This document shows positions 38,701 through 43,937 of a stretch of DNA of 64,000 nucleotides, piece after piece (the stretch's first letter is position 1; each line of letters begins with the position of its first letter). Source of the stretch: JANXQG01 sp964615095 (lineage in GTDB: Bacteria > Planctomycetota > Planctomycetia > Pirellulales > Thermoguttaceae); assembly GCA_964615095.1 (NCBI GenBank), contig CAZTPX010000025.1, positions 1 to 64,000 on the forward strand, in the 5' to 3' direction. The position numbers were made by a program, and so were the translations under genes. Under the pieces are notes generated by a model that saw only the letters and a list, made by a program, of their open reading frames with translations, did no database searches and was not told where the DNA came from.

Positions 38701-39255
38701 AAAGGCGTGCTGGCTGCCGTTGCTGGCATCAGCCCAGCCCACGACTTGCCCGCTATCGTTAATGTTGCAGGCATAACTGCTAAGGCCGCCGAGCGTGCCC
38801 AGGTCCTGCATTGTTCCTCCGCTATCGAGAAAAGCGTGCTGGCCGCCGCTGCCGTTGAAAGACGAGCCAACGGCTTGCCCAAGATTGTTGATGGCGTTGG
38901 CAGAACTCGAATTCGTGTAGCCGGGAAGCGTACCTAGGTCTTGCATCGTTCCACCGCTAAAGAGGAAGGCGTACTGGCCGCCGCTGCTGTTTTGGGCGGA
39001 GCCTACGATCTGCCCACTGTTATTGATGCCATTTGCAGAACTCCCTTGAAAACCGGTGAGTGTGCCCAAGTCGGTCACGATGTACTGGACTTGTCCCCGA
39101 GCGGCGCCTGCCATGAACATCAACATGAAACTTGTACAGATTCCAGCCCGATACATGATGCCAGCAGCGGAGCAAACAATGAAAATAGTCTGTCTGAGTC
39201 GCCCCTTGGGAAGAGTGCTGGACACCGCAACGCGGAAATCGAAGGACGCTTTCAT
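23746..39255 (-). CDS. Giant exported PEP-CTERM protein: HAF repeats, PA14-like domains and autotransporter-type beta-strand repeats
   Basis: The frame encodes about 5169 residues. After an N-terminal signal sequence (hydrophobic run ending near MLMFMAGAARGQ) come about eight HAF-type repeats (DLGTLxG...INxxGQVVG, roughly 39080-38160), then dozens of autotransporter-associated beta-strand repeats (GGLTKIGAGTLTLTGSNTYS pattern), interrupted by two PA14/GLEYA-like domains (about 36880-36300 and 35040-34520). It ends with a PEP-CTERM signal (VPEPGTSALLASGSLLAIIA then CLRKRDERA). PEP-CTERM tails are cut by exosortase, so surface or matrix export is likely. A second complete PEP-CTERM tail and a new signal peptide lie in the middle (29660-29890). 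I take the ATG at 39255 with GAGG upstream; ATGs at 39345 and 39156 are alternatives. Binding target unknown. Confidence 0.85.
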   Translation of the reverse strand: MKASFDFRVAVSSTLPKGRLRQTIFIVCSAAGIMYRAGICTSFMLMFMAGAARGQVQYIVTDLGTLTGFQGSSANGINNSGQIVGSAQNSSGGQYAFLFSGGTMQDLGTLPGYTNSSSANAINNLGQAVGSSFNGSGGQHAFLDSGGTMQDLGTLGGLSSYACNINDSGQVVGWADASNGSQHAFLYGSGTMHDLGTLGGLTSGALGINSSGLVVGYAQNSSGYTHAFIDNGVTMQDLGTLGGLFSEASGINDSGQVVGYAQNSSGNYHAFLDNGGAMQDLGTLPGYTNASYAFGINRSGQIVGSSQNSSGNYHAFLDNSGTMEDLNNLIAPSSGWILEDAYGINDLGQIVGVGINSKGQTDGFVLTPAGNSVAPSLWTAPINGNWSDASKWTGGVPNAVGVGAVLNVASTAAVTVVLDQPVTLGTLQFGNSASTSVGYTLIGSGANTLTLNNSGSGATITVANGSHAVNAPVVLADNLTVSGSGPLAFGSASSITDNGSGYSLTMAGPGVLGLAGNVILAGTLTVSGGALSHTAGTVQAAMGVVDGGTYNLSGNAQLSWSNLIVGNSGTGVFTQSGGTHSVGSIVLGQNAGAAGTYNFNGGLLVLSALSQGSGSAAFNFSGGTLQANSAFSINLPATLGTNGGGATFNTAGNPLTLSGPLSGPGALTLNDSLGTGTLILAASNTYTGGTTVVAGTLQVGDGIANNGYVQGNILNNAAVAFANPAAQTYAGTISGGGALTKIGSGTLTLTGPNTYAGGTMVAQGILVASGNNIGLGPITLAGGTFRPLPTSVPGLVAQYYGPNVNGFNYITTTSLSTFNNSILPSTVALTNNITVNVMNGAAGNFDFDTTGEGSLFPGQFGYGAFLNAGGNVPGAQVNNWFAKYSGYFYAPTTGTYTFGLNSDDNSRLWIGSSDTAVVVDGGGGQGWSGYRNIQATGQATLTGGQYYPITIGYSEGGGGFGLEAFYAPPGSTIANGDFLPVSALSNIGAPSYTTNTLNVSGSASLDMSALYSQLGAGASTSFAALGIGGGTLHVTNGPATVTFGSTAITGPATFDVQGSNVVNTGAVAATPATLGFTKIGTGTLVVNGASAYSGTTTISGGTLNLAHPLAVQDSTVNLSSSGALSFAAGITSPILGGLAGPGNIALTTAAAEPVTLNVGQNGQCTTYGGSLTGTGGMTKIGAGMLTLGGGNTYAGNTTITAGILNAGITETPGVSGPFGAQAANAAGTILFGGGTLQYSAANQFDYSGRFSTAGNQPISIDTNGQTVTFATAIQGAGTSLTLNDSLGTGTLILAASNTYTGGTTVAAGTLQLGDGIANNGYVQGNILNNAAVAFANPAAQTYAGTISGGGALTKIGSGTLTLTGPNTYAGGTTVTGGTLAASSTNVGTGPINLSGAAFQPASGATPGLAAYLYTPDAGQAGTGTNGIGAGTTNAALNAWMSSAAYAGSSTTAYNGNTSLNFSGVPPFGNIGFNNTDNYTVVLKGYIYLPAGTSNFSTTSDDGSMLYIDGNTVVNNNYYQGATLRNGSVTETTAGYHQIEVAYYQGGGGQSLTVTSDLTGTNILVNGTGLDQVCQITSPNFSNAITVNGNSTLDMTNVAGGVTTFGALLIGASAGSSATTLHVTNGPSTTTFAGTTVANGPTFDVQNANIVNLGGIAGDSNGFTQTGNGILIISGSSSYGGTTNISGGTLNLAHPLAVQDSTVNLSSSGALSFAAGITSPILGGLAGPGDIALTTAAAEPVTLNVGQNGQCTTYGGSLTGAGGLTKVGAGTLTLSGSNTYAGATTLNAGMLVLTNGPNGSATGTNTLTLNGGTLAGTTFGGTVSGWVYAGSGPHTIAPGAGLPAGQYGTLNFNGGVNSQNFNSGLFINAYTTLVFNLNQTTPIGTASNGNNIYGGDLINLNGSLLCVNGATITFGANPTTPGDYRLFANVGVLSSSGTGYGFTLPTPPNGETYSLSFVDSPTVDLDLIVSGNVVSSGTWNVNGGGSWNTASNWLPNSVPNGAGAAAVINGPTTSPITITLDAPQTVGSLQFGNSASATTGYILHDSGSNTLTLNNSGSGATISVANGSHAINAPVLLADNLVVSGSGTLAFGSGSSITDNGSGYSLTMNGASGTLILAASNTYSGGTIIDAGVVQAGNNSPLGASTAALTVSSGTLDVHGYSVNVGPLSGNGTIDNLSGNGTLTVGNGNASSTFSGTMQNTAGQLSLTKVGAGMLALTGNVNLAGTLTVSGGTVNHTAGIVQAVVGIVDGGTYNLYGNGQSSWSSMSVGVSGSGSFLQSAGTNSVSNSFDLGSALGGTGAYNLSGGLLLALSGGEQLGGFSVGGLPGSGSFVQSGGTNSVGPGGLTLGNPWGGSGIYNLSGGLLAVTSEDIGQSTACTFTQSGGTHTVSSYLNVSGGWGSGTYNLNSGLLSTASEVIAYAYWGSPCTGTFTQTGGTHVVAGAFVIGEDSGANGTYNLNGGLLMLAQGPSGEGGAATFNFGGGTIESTAPWTSSMNMTLTGSGGPATIDTTGGNIGLSGALTGSGGLDKIGPNTLTISGNNVHTGPTTVFGGVLAAGAANALSPNSDHVVIGGTLDVTVGPQTVKSLTMGSAGAINLQSGNLLTVTNAANLAGTLNLSGVTGPGELMSYGSESGAFSTITGLPGGDRLVYNATQLDIVAGSVWAASVSGNWSDASKWTGGVPNAAGAAATINVPTSLPLTVTIDAPQTIGTLLLGNSASATTGYTLSGVGSNTLTLNNAGSDATITVTDGAYIVNAPVALADNLAISNTGTLAFVAASSITGNSYGLTINGPGTLVLAGSNSYGGGTTLNAGVLQTGHNSALGLPAAPLAVNGGTLDIHGFSLNVGPLIGSGTIDNLSGNGSLTVGNDDTSGTFSGTMQDTAGQLSLDKTGSGTLGLSGKITLAGSATVSGGAVNQPGGYLQVSALVVSGGVYNLSGTGQIAATNEYVGCSGSGTFTQTGGTNTIASALYLGTNPGSSGTYNLFGGLLVVPSILQGFGSSSLNITGGSLTGLAGGVTFSLPIVMGSSGSGAIFDTSGSSLSVPSPISGPGDLVKMGPGTLVLSGSDSYLGGTYVDAGRLEVTNAMSLPDGTRLTIGAGATFIFDPAAGAAPAAASPLAAASGAAAVPEPGTLVLLATGALLAIFAARQRRKRQLPFGLSGRCTLPTRTIRGSGSAVAGVVLAWAISCGSSPVWAGTYTWIGSPTGIDWNDPANWGGTLPGSADIGLFPAGSYMSQPSIISPASVGGIWDTGADSVSIGGTNALTLFGTTINDNPNTGIELDAGAGPLTINAPLILQNNQQWVNNSASLLTVNGPVSGAGSLTLLGSGMLTLTGMNTYSGNTTVDGGTLQLVGGQLVSPVQYVGNLGIGNFVQSGGINVLSGSGELYLGYAPGASGSYNFSGGSLSAPTEILGYAGSGAFTQSGGIHSVSGILCFGYSAGGVGTYGLSGSGQLSAAYEYVGLFGTGNFTQSAGSNSVSNLYLGINAGSGGTYSLGGSGLLSATTEVVGFSGSGSFAQSGGTHSLSGGLYFAYLAGSSGTYSLSGSGLLTTPSECIGWSGSGSFTQSGGTHAAGNLVLAQNAGSAGTYSLNGGSLSVSGLAVGAGTASFNLGGGTLGAAAPWTSSVNVNLSGIGGPGAVDTTGGNIELSGNLTGAGGLAKIGAGTLTLTGSNTFSGGATLNGGVLSFAVGSLPYDASTPNINFYGGTLQWASGNTQDISAGIAPISAGQTAFLDTNSNNVTFATGLSGSGGLTKIGAGTLTLTGSNTFSGNTTVDGGTLQLPSGWLASSTQYVGYYGSGAFAQSGGTNMISGSFVVAQSASSVGTYNLSGGSLSASNENIGLTGTGTFTQTGGTNTIANALYLGANPGSSGTYNLLGGLLVVPNIPPSLGLGVLNVSGGSLTGVTNGVILSAPIVLAPSSSGTFDTSSSSLTVTGQISGSGGLNKTGSATLVLAGNNAYSGDTTVAHGILLLSNANAAQNTTVAVSVDNGLQFSGGIGTFNVGSIGGSGGLALTDTGGNPVVLVTGGNNANTTYSGTISGAGTLVHNGSGSLLLTSSNTYSGGTILGPDAVGVGNSAAFGSGYVMFAGNATVYFTSNMVIPNPFILAAGVIGTVNSQLYTVVLSGPITGSGGFNTTGAGTVALSNSNNFSGNTSISQGTLQLANAMALQNSTVNVNADNGLQFSPGIGTFNVGGLSGSGALALSDTNGGPVALAAGGNNANTTYSGSIGGNGGLIKNGGGSLTLTGSNSFSGGLTLDPGTVSINGDAALGDPTGIATWGGLSANVIFVANSTLQALGSFALAPNRNIAIGAGATATFDTSGNTLTIGGPISGPGALAVIGSGTLLLTNSETFSGGTTIGPATLQLGNGGSAGWLNGGIVDNGLLVFDHSGSTSFSAGISGSGSVQLAGSGQLSLGGANTYTGNTTVSVGMLVLGNPTALQDSTLVLSGGSLNLSNFSATLGGLGGTGSLALGSGTLTVGGNGNATTYSGSLSGGGALVKIGGGILALTGSSSFSGGTALDQGILSIGSDAALGAAPGMPTTNITFAGSSTLQASSSFALAANRNITIGAGATATFDTHGNTLAIGGVISGSGALSVVGGGALVLTNAETYSGGTTIGPGTLQLGNGGSTGWLSGNIVDNGLLVFDRSDSAASFTAAISGSGSVQQTGSGTLLFGGTNTFTGTTIISAGILELRNATALQSSTVVPSGGTLDLNGFNATLGGLGGSGTLSLTNGTLTVGGNGSSTTFGGALLGLASFIKTGSGLCVLTGNNGFSGLTTINAGVLEAATTASIPGLFTGQVSVGPAGVLAVGVGGSQQWTAANINTLLSISSLFGSGGTLGIDTSGGNFADGNLSGSGLGLVKLGPNTLMLTGTNSCSGNTLVGNGALELATTAALPGVFTGKVNVAAGAMLTVPVGGSQQWTAANISSLLAVNGLFSPGASLGIDTDAGSFSIGSMSIGTSGVGLSVAGSQALILTGSTNISGVTGVSQGVLLLANSAALANSTVAINVDNGLQFSPGTGTYCLGGLSGGNLLQLADTAENPIRLVVGGNGVSTTFSGQIGGAGSFTKTGAGTLVLSGWNSYNGDTTVDAGTLCVTGLDALSAGTNLTVGPGGTFVFDPAYGEDAAPLASVVLASATASLGAAAVPEPGTSALLASGSLLAIIAVCLRKRDERA
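29660..29890 (-). other. Internal PEP-CTERM tail followed by a second signal peptide within the giant frame
   Basis: On the minus strand the codons around 29886-29805 read VPEPGTLVLLATGALLAIFA then ARQRRKRQ, a complete PEP-CTERM motif, hydrophobic helix and Arg-rich end. Directly after it comes a new signal-peptide-like run (VAGVVLAWAISCGSSPVWA, cleavage near 29678) and a fresh mature start (GTYTWIGSPTGIDWNDPANW). An in-frame TTG at 29802-29800 has AAGGAAG about five bases upstream and could start the second protein separately. No stop codon separates the two halves. Confidence 0.8.
33983..34218 (-). repeat. Internal long direct repeat B, copy 2 (236 bp)
   Basis: The partner of 35741-35976, same orientation and length, offset by 1758 bases. 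Repeat A is offset by 1839 bases, so A and B probably come from one block duplication of about 1.8 kb that later diverged between the conserved parts. Confidence 0.85.
35142..35419 (-). repeat. Internal long direct repeat A, copy 2 (278 bp)
   Basis: The partner of 36981-37258, in the same orientation and frame, about 1.8 kb away. The two copies flank a PA14-like domain region. Confidence 0.85.
35741..35976 (-). repeat. Internal long direct repeat B, copy 1 (236 bp)
   Basis: Nearly identical to 33983-34218. It encodes the words LAHPLAVQDSTVNLSSSGAL and GLAGPGNIALTTAAAEPV of the beta-strand repeat region. Confidence 0.85.
36981..37258 (-). repeat. Internal long direct repeat A, copy 1 (278 bp)
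   Basis: Almost identical in DNA to 35142-35419, with only scattered single-base differences over 278 bases. It encodes two successive beta-strand repeat units, including the shared words NNGYVQGNILNNAAVAFANP and TYAGTISGGGALTKIGSGTL. The high nucleotide identity points to recent duplication or gene conversion within the surface-protein gene. Confidence 0.85.
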
Positions 39256-39481
39256 GGGGTAAATCCTCGCCCTGCTTTGCCCACGACGAACCTGCCGGCA
39301 GAATACCAGCCTGCCGGCCAACAAGAAGCCGCAATCGTCAGTCACACCTACAAGATGGGTCGTTCTTCCCGACTTCCATCCAAGCTAACAGTTTAGATGG
39401 TACACATTAGAACCGCAAGTATTTCGAGAAAAATATTTGCGTTGCGATTGAGACGCCATGAGCCGAGAAGACGCAAATCCG

Positions 39482-39609
39482 GGCATGGCCAAAGCCGGGT
39501 GACACCTTGGCCGCGCTGTCCTGTAGGGAATGGCGGGTCACTAACACGCAAGTACCCCACCGTCATATACAGATGTAACCCTTGCGGCTTCAGAATTGAA
39601 CCATGCCGA
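39482..39609. repeat. MITE-like element, diverged copy A
   Basis: The left end GGCATGGCCAAAGCCGGGTG and the right end, with TGTAACCC followed by GAATTGAACCATGCC, are imperfect inverted repeats. The same layout occurs at 39952-40107. The centre contains TGTAGGGAATGGCGG, related to the hairpin word at 12032. Confidence 0.6.
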
Positions 39610-39951
39610 AAATCGGTTGGCACCGCCCGGCGGCCTACTGAATTTTTGAACTCGCCCATTTGAGGTCGTTAAACAAGTGAAACACTTTGTTTCAAAAAAT
39701 TAAACAGTCTCATCGCGCCGACAAGGGGATCCGCGCGCCGATTCGTAAGAATCCGCGCGTCAGGGCGATCAGGGATTGGTGTGTTCGGCGAACCGTGTTG
39801 CAAACTTCGCGCGCGCAAGAGAGGAAATTCGCCATCCAACGTGATGGAAACTTCAGCGCGCTCTGAAGGGCCGCGTCGGCTTTCTAGGGAATTTTCGGTC
39901 GGACGTTATTTTTCAATGCCAAAATTGTGCCAGCACGGAACGCGTGAAAAG

Positions 39952-40107
39952 CGGCATGGTTCAAAGCAGGGTAACACTTTGCCGTCGCCGTTCAGTGGAA
40001 ACGGCGGGGCACCAATTTGCGGGTCGATGCCGTTCCGAACGTGGCGGAACGGCACGGAGGCCGTTCCCTACACGTGTTACCCTTGGCCTTTGAATTGAAC
40101 CACGCCC
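39952..40107. repeat. MITE-like element, copy B
   Basis: Ends GGGTAACAC (39969-39977) and GTGTTACCC (40074-40082) are perfect inverted repeats, extended outward by TGGTTCAA and TTGAACCA with a small offset. The interior has GCCGTTCCGAACGTGGCGGAAC and, at 40045-40072, the 28-base hairpin word also found inside the GH116 gene. It has no coding capacity. Confidence 0.65.
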
Positions 40108-40191
40108 AAACCCGAGTCGTTTTGACCGCACGGTTGGGCAATATACACCACAGGATGGGTGCGTAATATACCTGTCAGACAATTGGAGCAC

Positions 40192-41064
40192 TTATGTCCG
40201 CAACTTGCCGCAGACGACGCGGATGAAATCGGGCGACGTGCCGCAGCATCCGCCGATAAATCCAGCACCGGTGGCAATGAGCTGAGGAACGTACTCGGCA
40301 AACTCGCCAGCGGTCTGTGCATAATGCGTCTTGCCGTCGCGCATCTCCGGCAACCCGGCATTGGCCTTGACCCACACGGGTCGCCCGCTGGCGGCGTGAA
40401 GGCGGCGGCAAATCTCCACGAAGCCGGCAATCCCCTGCCCGCAATTCGAACCGATGACGTCCGCGCCGGCGTCGAGCAACTGCTCGGCGGCCTGCTCGGG
40501 CGTCGTGCCCATCATGGTGCGGTCGAGTTTGGCGCCGGAATCGAACGTCATGCAGGCCACCACGGGCAAACCCGTCTCCTTGGCCGCCGCTACGGCCAGA
40601 CGGGCCTCGGCTGGATCGGTCATGGTTTCCACGACAATCCCGTCGGCGCCGGCGGCAGCCATCGCCTTGGCCTGCTCCAGGAAAGCGGTCCGCAGATCCT
40701 CTTCGCTGGCCTCGCCCATCATGAGCATCACGCCGCTAGGCCCCATCGAGGCGAAGACCTTTGCCTTGTTCCCGGCGGCCCGGCGCGAGATCTGTACGCC
40801 CGTGGTGTTGATCTCCACAACACGGTCGGCCATGTCATGCCGGGCAAGGATGAAGCGGTTCGCGCCGAAGGTGTTGGTCAAGATGACCTGGCTGCCGGCC
40901 TCGACATAGGCCAGGGCAACCGCTTCCACGGCCTCCGCATGGCTGAGGTTCCAGGCATCGGGGCAAGCCCCAACGGGCAAACCTTGCGATTGGAGTTGGG
41001 TACCCCAAGCACCGTCGGTGACGAGGGGGCCGGAGGAGAGAAGTTTTTCGAGTGTGGCGTGCAT
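40192..41064 (-). CDS. Homocysteine S-methyltransferase domain protein (MetH module 1-like)
   Basis: The 290-residue (beta/alpha)8 barrel matches the homocysteine-binding domain of cobalamin methionine synthase and betaine-homocysteine methyltransferase. The three zinc-ligand cysteines are present: Cys208 in GSNCGQG and Cys273/Cys274 in GGCCGTSP. The N-terminus VTDGAWGTQLQ is typical. It stands alone without the pterin, cobalamin or activation domains of full MetH; those activities are encoded nearby as separate genes. Two bases separate it from fhs upstream, so it is the last gene of the operon. It likely transfers a methyl group from the corrinoid protein to homocysteine, giving methionine. 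Confidence 0.85.
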   Translation of the reverse strand: MHATLEKLLSSGPLVTDGAWGTQLQSQGLPVGACPDAWNLSHAEAVEAVALAYVEAGSQVILTNTFGANRFILARHDMADRVVEINTTGVQISRRAAGNKAKVFASMGPSGVMLMMGEASEEDLRTAFLEQAKAMAAAGADGIVVETMTDPAEARLAVAAAKETGLPVVACMTFDSGAKLDRTMMGTTPEQAAEQLLDAGADVIGSNCGQGIAGFVEICRRLHAASGRPVWVKANAGLPEMRDGKTHYAQTAGEFAEYVPQLIATGAGFIGGCCGTSPDFIRVVCGKLRT

Positions 41065-41066
41065 GA

Positions 41067-42758
41067 TTAGAACAACCCCACCGTCTGGCCGTTTGCGTCA
41101 ATGTCGATGGTTTCCGCCGCGGGCAATTTCGGCAATCCGGGCATAGTCATGATGTCGCCGGTCAATACGACCACAAAGCCGGCCCCGGCCGAGACCATCA
41201 CGTCGCGCAAGGGCACGTCGAAATTCTTGGGCCGGCCAACCAGCCCGGGGTCCGTCGAGAGAGAATACTGCGTCTTCGCCATGCAGATGGGCAGATGGCC
41301 GAAGCCCGCCTCCTGGAGCTGCTGGAACTTCTCGCGGAGCTTCTTGTCGGCCAGGACGTCGGTAGCGCCGTAGATCTCGCGGCAGATAATGCCGACCTTC
41401 TGCCAGAGCGTGCAAGTGTCCGGATAAAGCAGCGAGAAGTCGGTCTTGGTACGATCGACGACCTCCACTACCGACTGGGCCAGATCCTTGGCGCCTTCGC
41501 CGCCGCAGAGCCAATGCTCGGCGCGGACGATCTTCACCGACAGGTAGGCGCACTTGTCGCGGATGAACTGGATTTCAGCGTCGGTGTCGTTGGAGAAATG
41601 GTTGATGGCCACCACCACCGGCAGGCCGAAGCGGTGGATGTTCTCGATGTGCTTCTTGAGATTCTCGACACCCTTGTCCAATGCCTCGACATTCGGCTTG
41701 GAAAGCTCTTTCAACGGCACGCCGCCGTGCAGTTTCAGCGCCCGCACGGTGGCCACGATGACCACGGCGTCGGGCTTGATGCCGGCCTTGCGGCACTTGA
41801 TGTTCATGAACTTCTCGGCCCCCAGGTCGGCGCCGAAACCGGCCTCGGTCACCGTATACTCGGACAGCCGCATCGAGAGCTTCGTGGCCAGCACGCTATT
41901 GCAGCCGTGCGCGATGTTGGCGAACGGCCCCCCGTGGATGAAGGCCGGATTGCCTTCCAGCGTTTGCACCAGGTTCGGCTTGAGGGCCTCCTTGAGCAAC
42001 ACGGTCATGGCGCCGTGGGCCTTGAGATCGGCCGCGGTGATCGGCTTGCGCTCGCGGTTGTAGGCGACAATGATCCGCCCCAACCGCTCGCGCAATTCGG
42101 CCAGCGATTCGGAGAGGCAGAAGCAGGCCATGACCTCGGAAGCCACGGTGATGTCGAAGCCTCCCTCGCGGGGCATCGAGTTGTTCACCCCGCCCAGGCC
42201 CACGATGATGTTCCGCAGCGCCCGGTCGTTCATGTCCACGACCCGCTTCCAGACGATCCGCCGCAGATCGATGCCCAGGGCGTTGCCGTGGTGGATGTGG
42301 TTGTCGAGCATAGCGGCGAGGAGATTATGGGCCAACTCGATGGCGTGGAAATCGCCGGTGAAATGGAGGTTGATGTCCTCCATGGGGATGACCTGCGCGT
42401 TGCCGCCGCCGGCAGCGCCGCCCTTCATGCCGAAACACGGCCCCAGCGACGGCTCGCGGAGGCAGACGCTGGCGGGCTTGCCGATGCGGTTCAAGCCGTC
42501 GCACAGGCCGATGCTCGTGGTCGTCTTGCCTTCGCCCGCCGGAGTGGGCGTAATGGCGGTCACCAGAACCAGCTTGCCGGTCGGCTTGTCTTGCAGCCGA
42601 TGATAGAGGTCCAGCGAGACCTTGGCTTTGTACTTGCCGTAGTGTTCAAGGTCGTCGCCGTCGATGCCAAGTCGCTCGGCGATCTTCTCGATGGGCCGGA
42701 TCGGCGCGCGGCGGGCAATTTCAATGTCGGGGGGCAAGAGTCGGGAAGTGTCGGGCAT
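41067..42758 (-). CDS. fhs: Formate-tetrahydrofolate ligase
   Basis: The 563-residue enzyme makes 10-formyl-tetrahydrofolate from formate, tetrahydrofolate and ATP, the entry step of the methyl branch of one-carbon metabolism. The nucleotide loop TPAGEGKTT is at about 72-80, and the segments LREPSLGPCFGMKGGAAGGG and FTGDFHAIELAHNLL are family signatures. The length is normal. It sits between the pterin-binding methyltransferase (91-base gap) and the homocysteine methyltransferase (2-base gap). No folD is in the window, so the middle steps must be encoded elsewhere. Confidence 0.95.
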   Translation of the reverse strand: MPDTSRLLPPDIEIARRAPIRPIEKIAERLGIDGDDLEHYGKYKAKVSLDLYHRLQDKPTGKLVLVTAITPTPAGEGKTTTSIGLCDGLNRIGKPASVCLREPSLGPCFGMKGGAAGGGNAQVIPMEDINLHFTGDFHAIELAHNLLAAMLDNHIHHGNALGIDLRRIVWKRVVDMNDRALRNIIVGLGGVNNSMPREGGFDITVASEVMACFCLSESLAELRERLGRIIVAYNRERKPITAADLKAHGAMTVLLKEALKPNLVQTLEGNPAFIHGGPFANIAHGCNSVLATKLSMRLSEYTVTEAGFGADLGAEKFMNIKCRKAGIKPDAVVIVATVRALKLHGGVPLKELSKPNVEALDKGVENLKKHIENIHRFGLPVVVAINHFSNDTDAEIQFIRDKCAYLSVKIVRAEHWLCGGEGAKDLAQSVVEVVDRTKTDFSLLYPDTCTLWQKVGIICREIYGATDVLADKKLREKFQQLQEAGFGHLPICMAKTQYSLSTDPGLVGRPKNFDVPLRDVMVSAGAGFVVVLTGDIMTMPGLPKLPAAETIDIDANGQTVGLF

Positions 42759-42849
42759 GAAGGTGATAGTGGTCAGTGGCTAGTGTTGGTGGTAATTGGC
42801 GGCCGCACGGGGCTTACGATTGTCGCACTTGTCCATAATTTGACGCTCC

Positions 42850-43719
42850 TCACGCGTAAAACTCCCGCACCCGCATCAACACTTCAAAGCCATCCAGTTT
42901 CAAGCAGTCGTTGATGCACTGCATGGCCGGATGCTCGGGCGGCAGGAGGTCGTAGTTCCGCTTCACCGAGCCGATAACCATGTCCAGCCCCCGCGGCATG
43001 GCCTTGGTCAGGAAGGCGCTTTCCAGCGGGCCTTTTACCGGTTCGCCACTGGCCCGCTTGGCAGGCAGCATGACGGTGAAGTTACTCAGTCCCACGGAGG
43101 CGTGTACGCCCGCGAAGGCCGGGTCGATGTGAATCAATTTCAAAGCTCCGATCAGGCGGTGCAAGTTGCCCTCCGTGTCGCTGCCGATGGGGGCGATACC
43201 GGGATCGATGATGCAGTCGTCATTGCTCGCTCCGGGACAGCGGTCCTTGAAAGCTTCCACAATCCGCTGGGCCGCGCAATACGTTTCCTCGGCCGTGCGG
43301 CAGGGCTTCGACTCGCCGTCCACTACCTGCTCGGAAACCAGCAGGATCGGCCGGAACGGCTGGATGGCGTACAGATCGAACATGCCCATGCGCAGCGGGC
43401 TGATGGAATTCAGGATTGGCCGCCGACCGCCGGCCTTGGCCGCGTCGTAGGCCTCCAAACCAACCCGGGCGATTTGCGGGTCGGGCGTGTCGATCGACAA
43501 GGGTTTGGCCGTCACGCCCTGAATCTTGCGGACCAGGTCGGCCATGAATTCCGGCGGCCGCGCGCCCACGTTGACGTCGATGTAGGCCGCTCCCTTTTCA
43601 TCCTGGAAGCGGGCCAGATCGAGCAGTCCGTCGATATTGCCCGCGTCGAAAAGCTGCTTGGTCGACGGCACGGAGTCGTTGATCGTTTCACCGATGATGG
43701 TCAGGCTGGGAATTGGCAT
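42850..43719 (-). CDS. Methyltetrahydrofolate:corrinoid methyltransferase (pterin-binding domain)
   Basis: The 289-residue DHPS-like barrel starts IIGETINDSVPSTKQLFDAG and contains AAYIDVNVGARPPE, ISPLRMGMFDL and VGLSNFTVMLP, the pattern of methyl-tetrahydrofolate:corrinoid methyltransferases such as AcsE or the pterin domain of MetH. It probably moves the methyl group of methyl-tetrahydrofolate to the corrinoid protein of this operon. A true dihydropteroate synthase is less likely given the operon context and the VNVGAR signature. Confidence 0.85.
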   Translation of the reverse strand: MPIPSLTIIGETINDSVPSTKQLFDAGNIDGLLDLARFQDEKGAAYIDVNVGARPPEFMADLVRKIQGVTAKPLSIDTPDPQIARVGLEAYDAAKAGGRRPILNSISPLRMGMFDLYAIQPFRPILLVSEQVVDGESKPCRTAEETYCAAQRIVEAFKDRCPGASNDDCIIDPGIAPIGSDTEGNLHRLIGALKLIHIDPAFAGVHASVGLSNFTVMLPAKRASGEPVKGPLESAFLTKAMPRGLDMVIGSVKRNYDLLPPEHPAMQCINDCLKLDGFEVLMRVREFYA

Positions 43720-43756
43720 GGGGAAGGCTCGACGGGCTATGGGTTATGGTGGTAAT

Positions 43757-43937
43757 CGCTAAATTTGAAATTCAAAGATCGAAATCCGAAACAAATTCAA
43801 AATACAAACGGCAAATGTTCAAAAGCAGACGTTTCGCTCATTGGCATGCTGTCTTTAAGAAATGTGTTTCGGATTTCGATCTTGCGATTTCGAATTTGTT
43901 TCGGATTTCGACATTTGGATTTCGTATTTTTTCTTCG
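43757..43937. repeat. AT-rich palindromic repeat in the one-carbon operon
   Basis: The word at 43777-43798 (GATCGAAATCCGAAACAAAT...) recurs inverted at 43892-43911 and partly at 43866-43881. The whole spacer is much lower in GC than its neighbours and has several GATTTCG words. It separates metF/V from the methyltransferase gene. Folded as RNA it gives a long stem that could attenuate the downstream genes. Confidence 0.7.

Larger units (their letters stand above)
39256..40191. other. Gene-free spacer upstream of the giant surface-protein gene
   Basis: I see no convincing gene here. It holds two MITE-like elements (39482-39609, 39952-40107) and an AT-rich patch near 39669-39710 with the palindromic word GAAACACTTTGTTTC. 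Open frames of about 88 residues exist on both strands at 39393-39663 but have no recognisable content and overlap the first element. The promoter of the giant gene should lie within this stretch. Confidence 0.5.

Noticed and set aside
39393..39663. Two overlapping 88-codon frames on opposite strands in the spacer
   Set aside because: They overlap a MITE-like element, have no ribosome site and no recognisable sequence.
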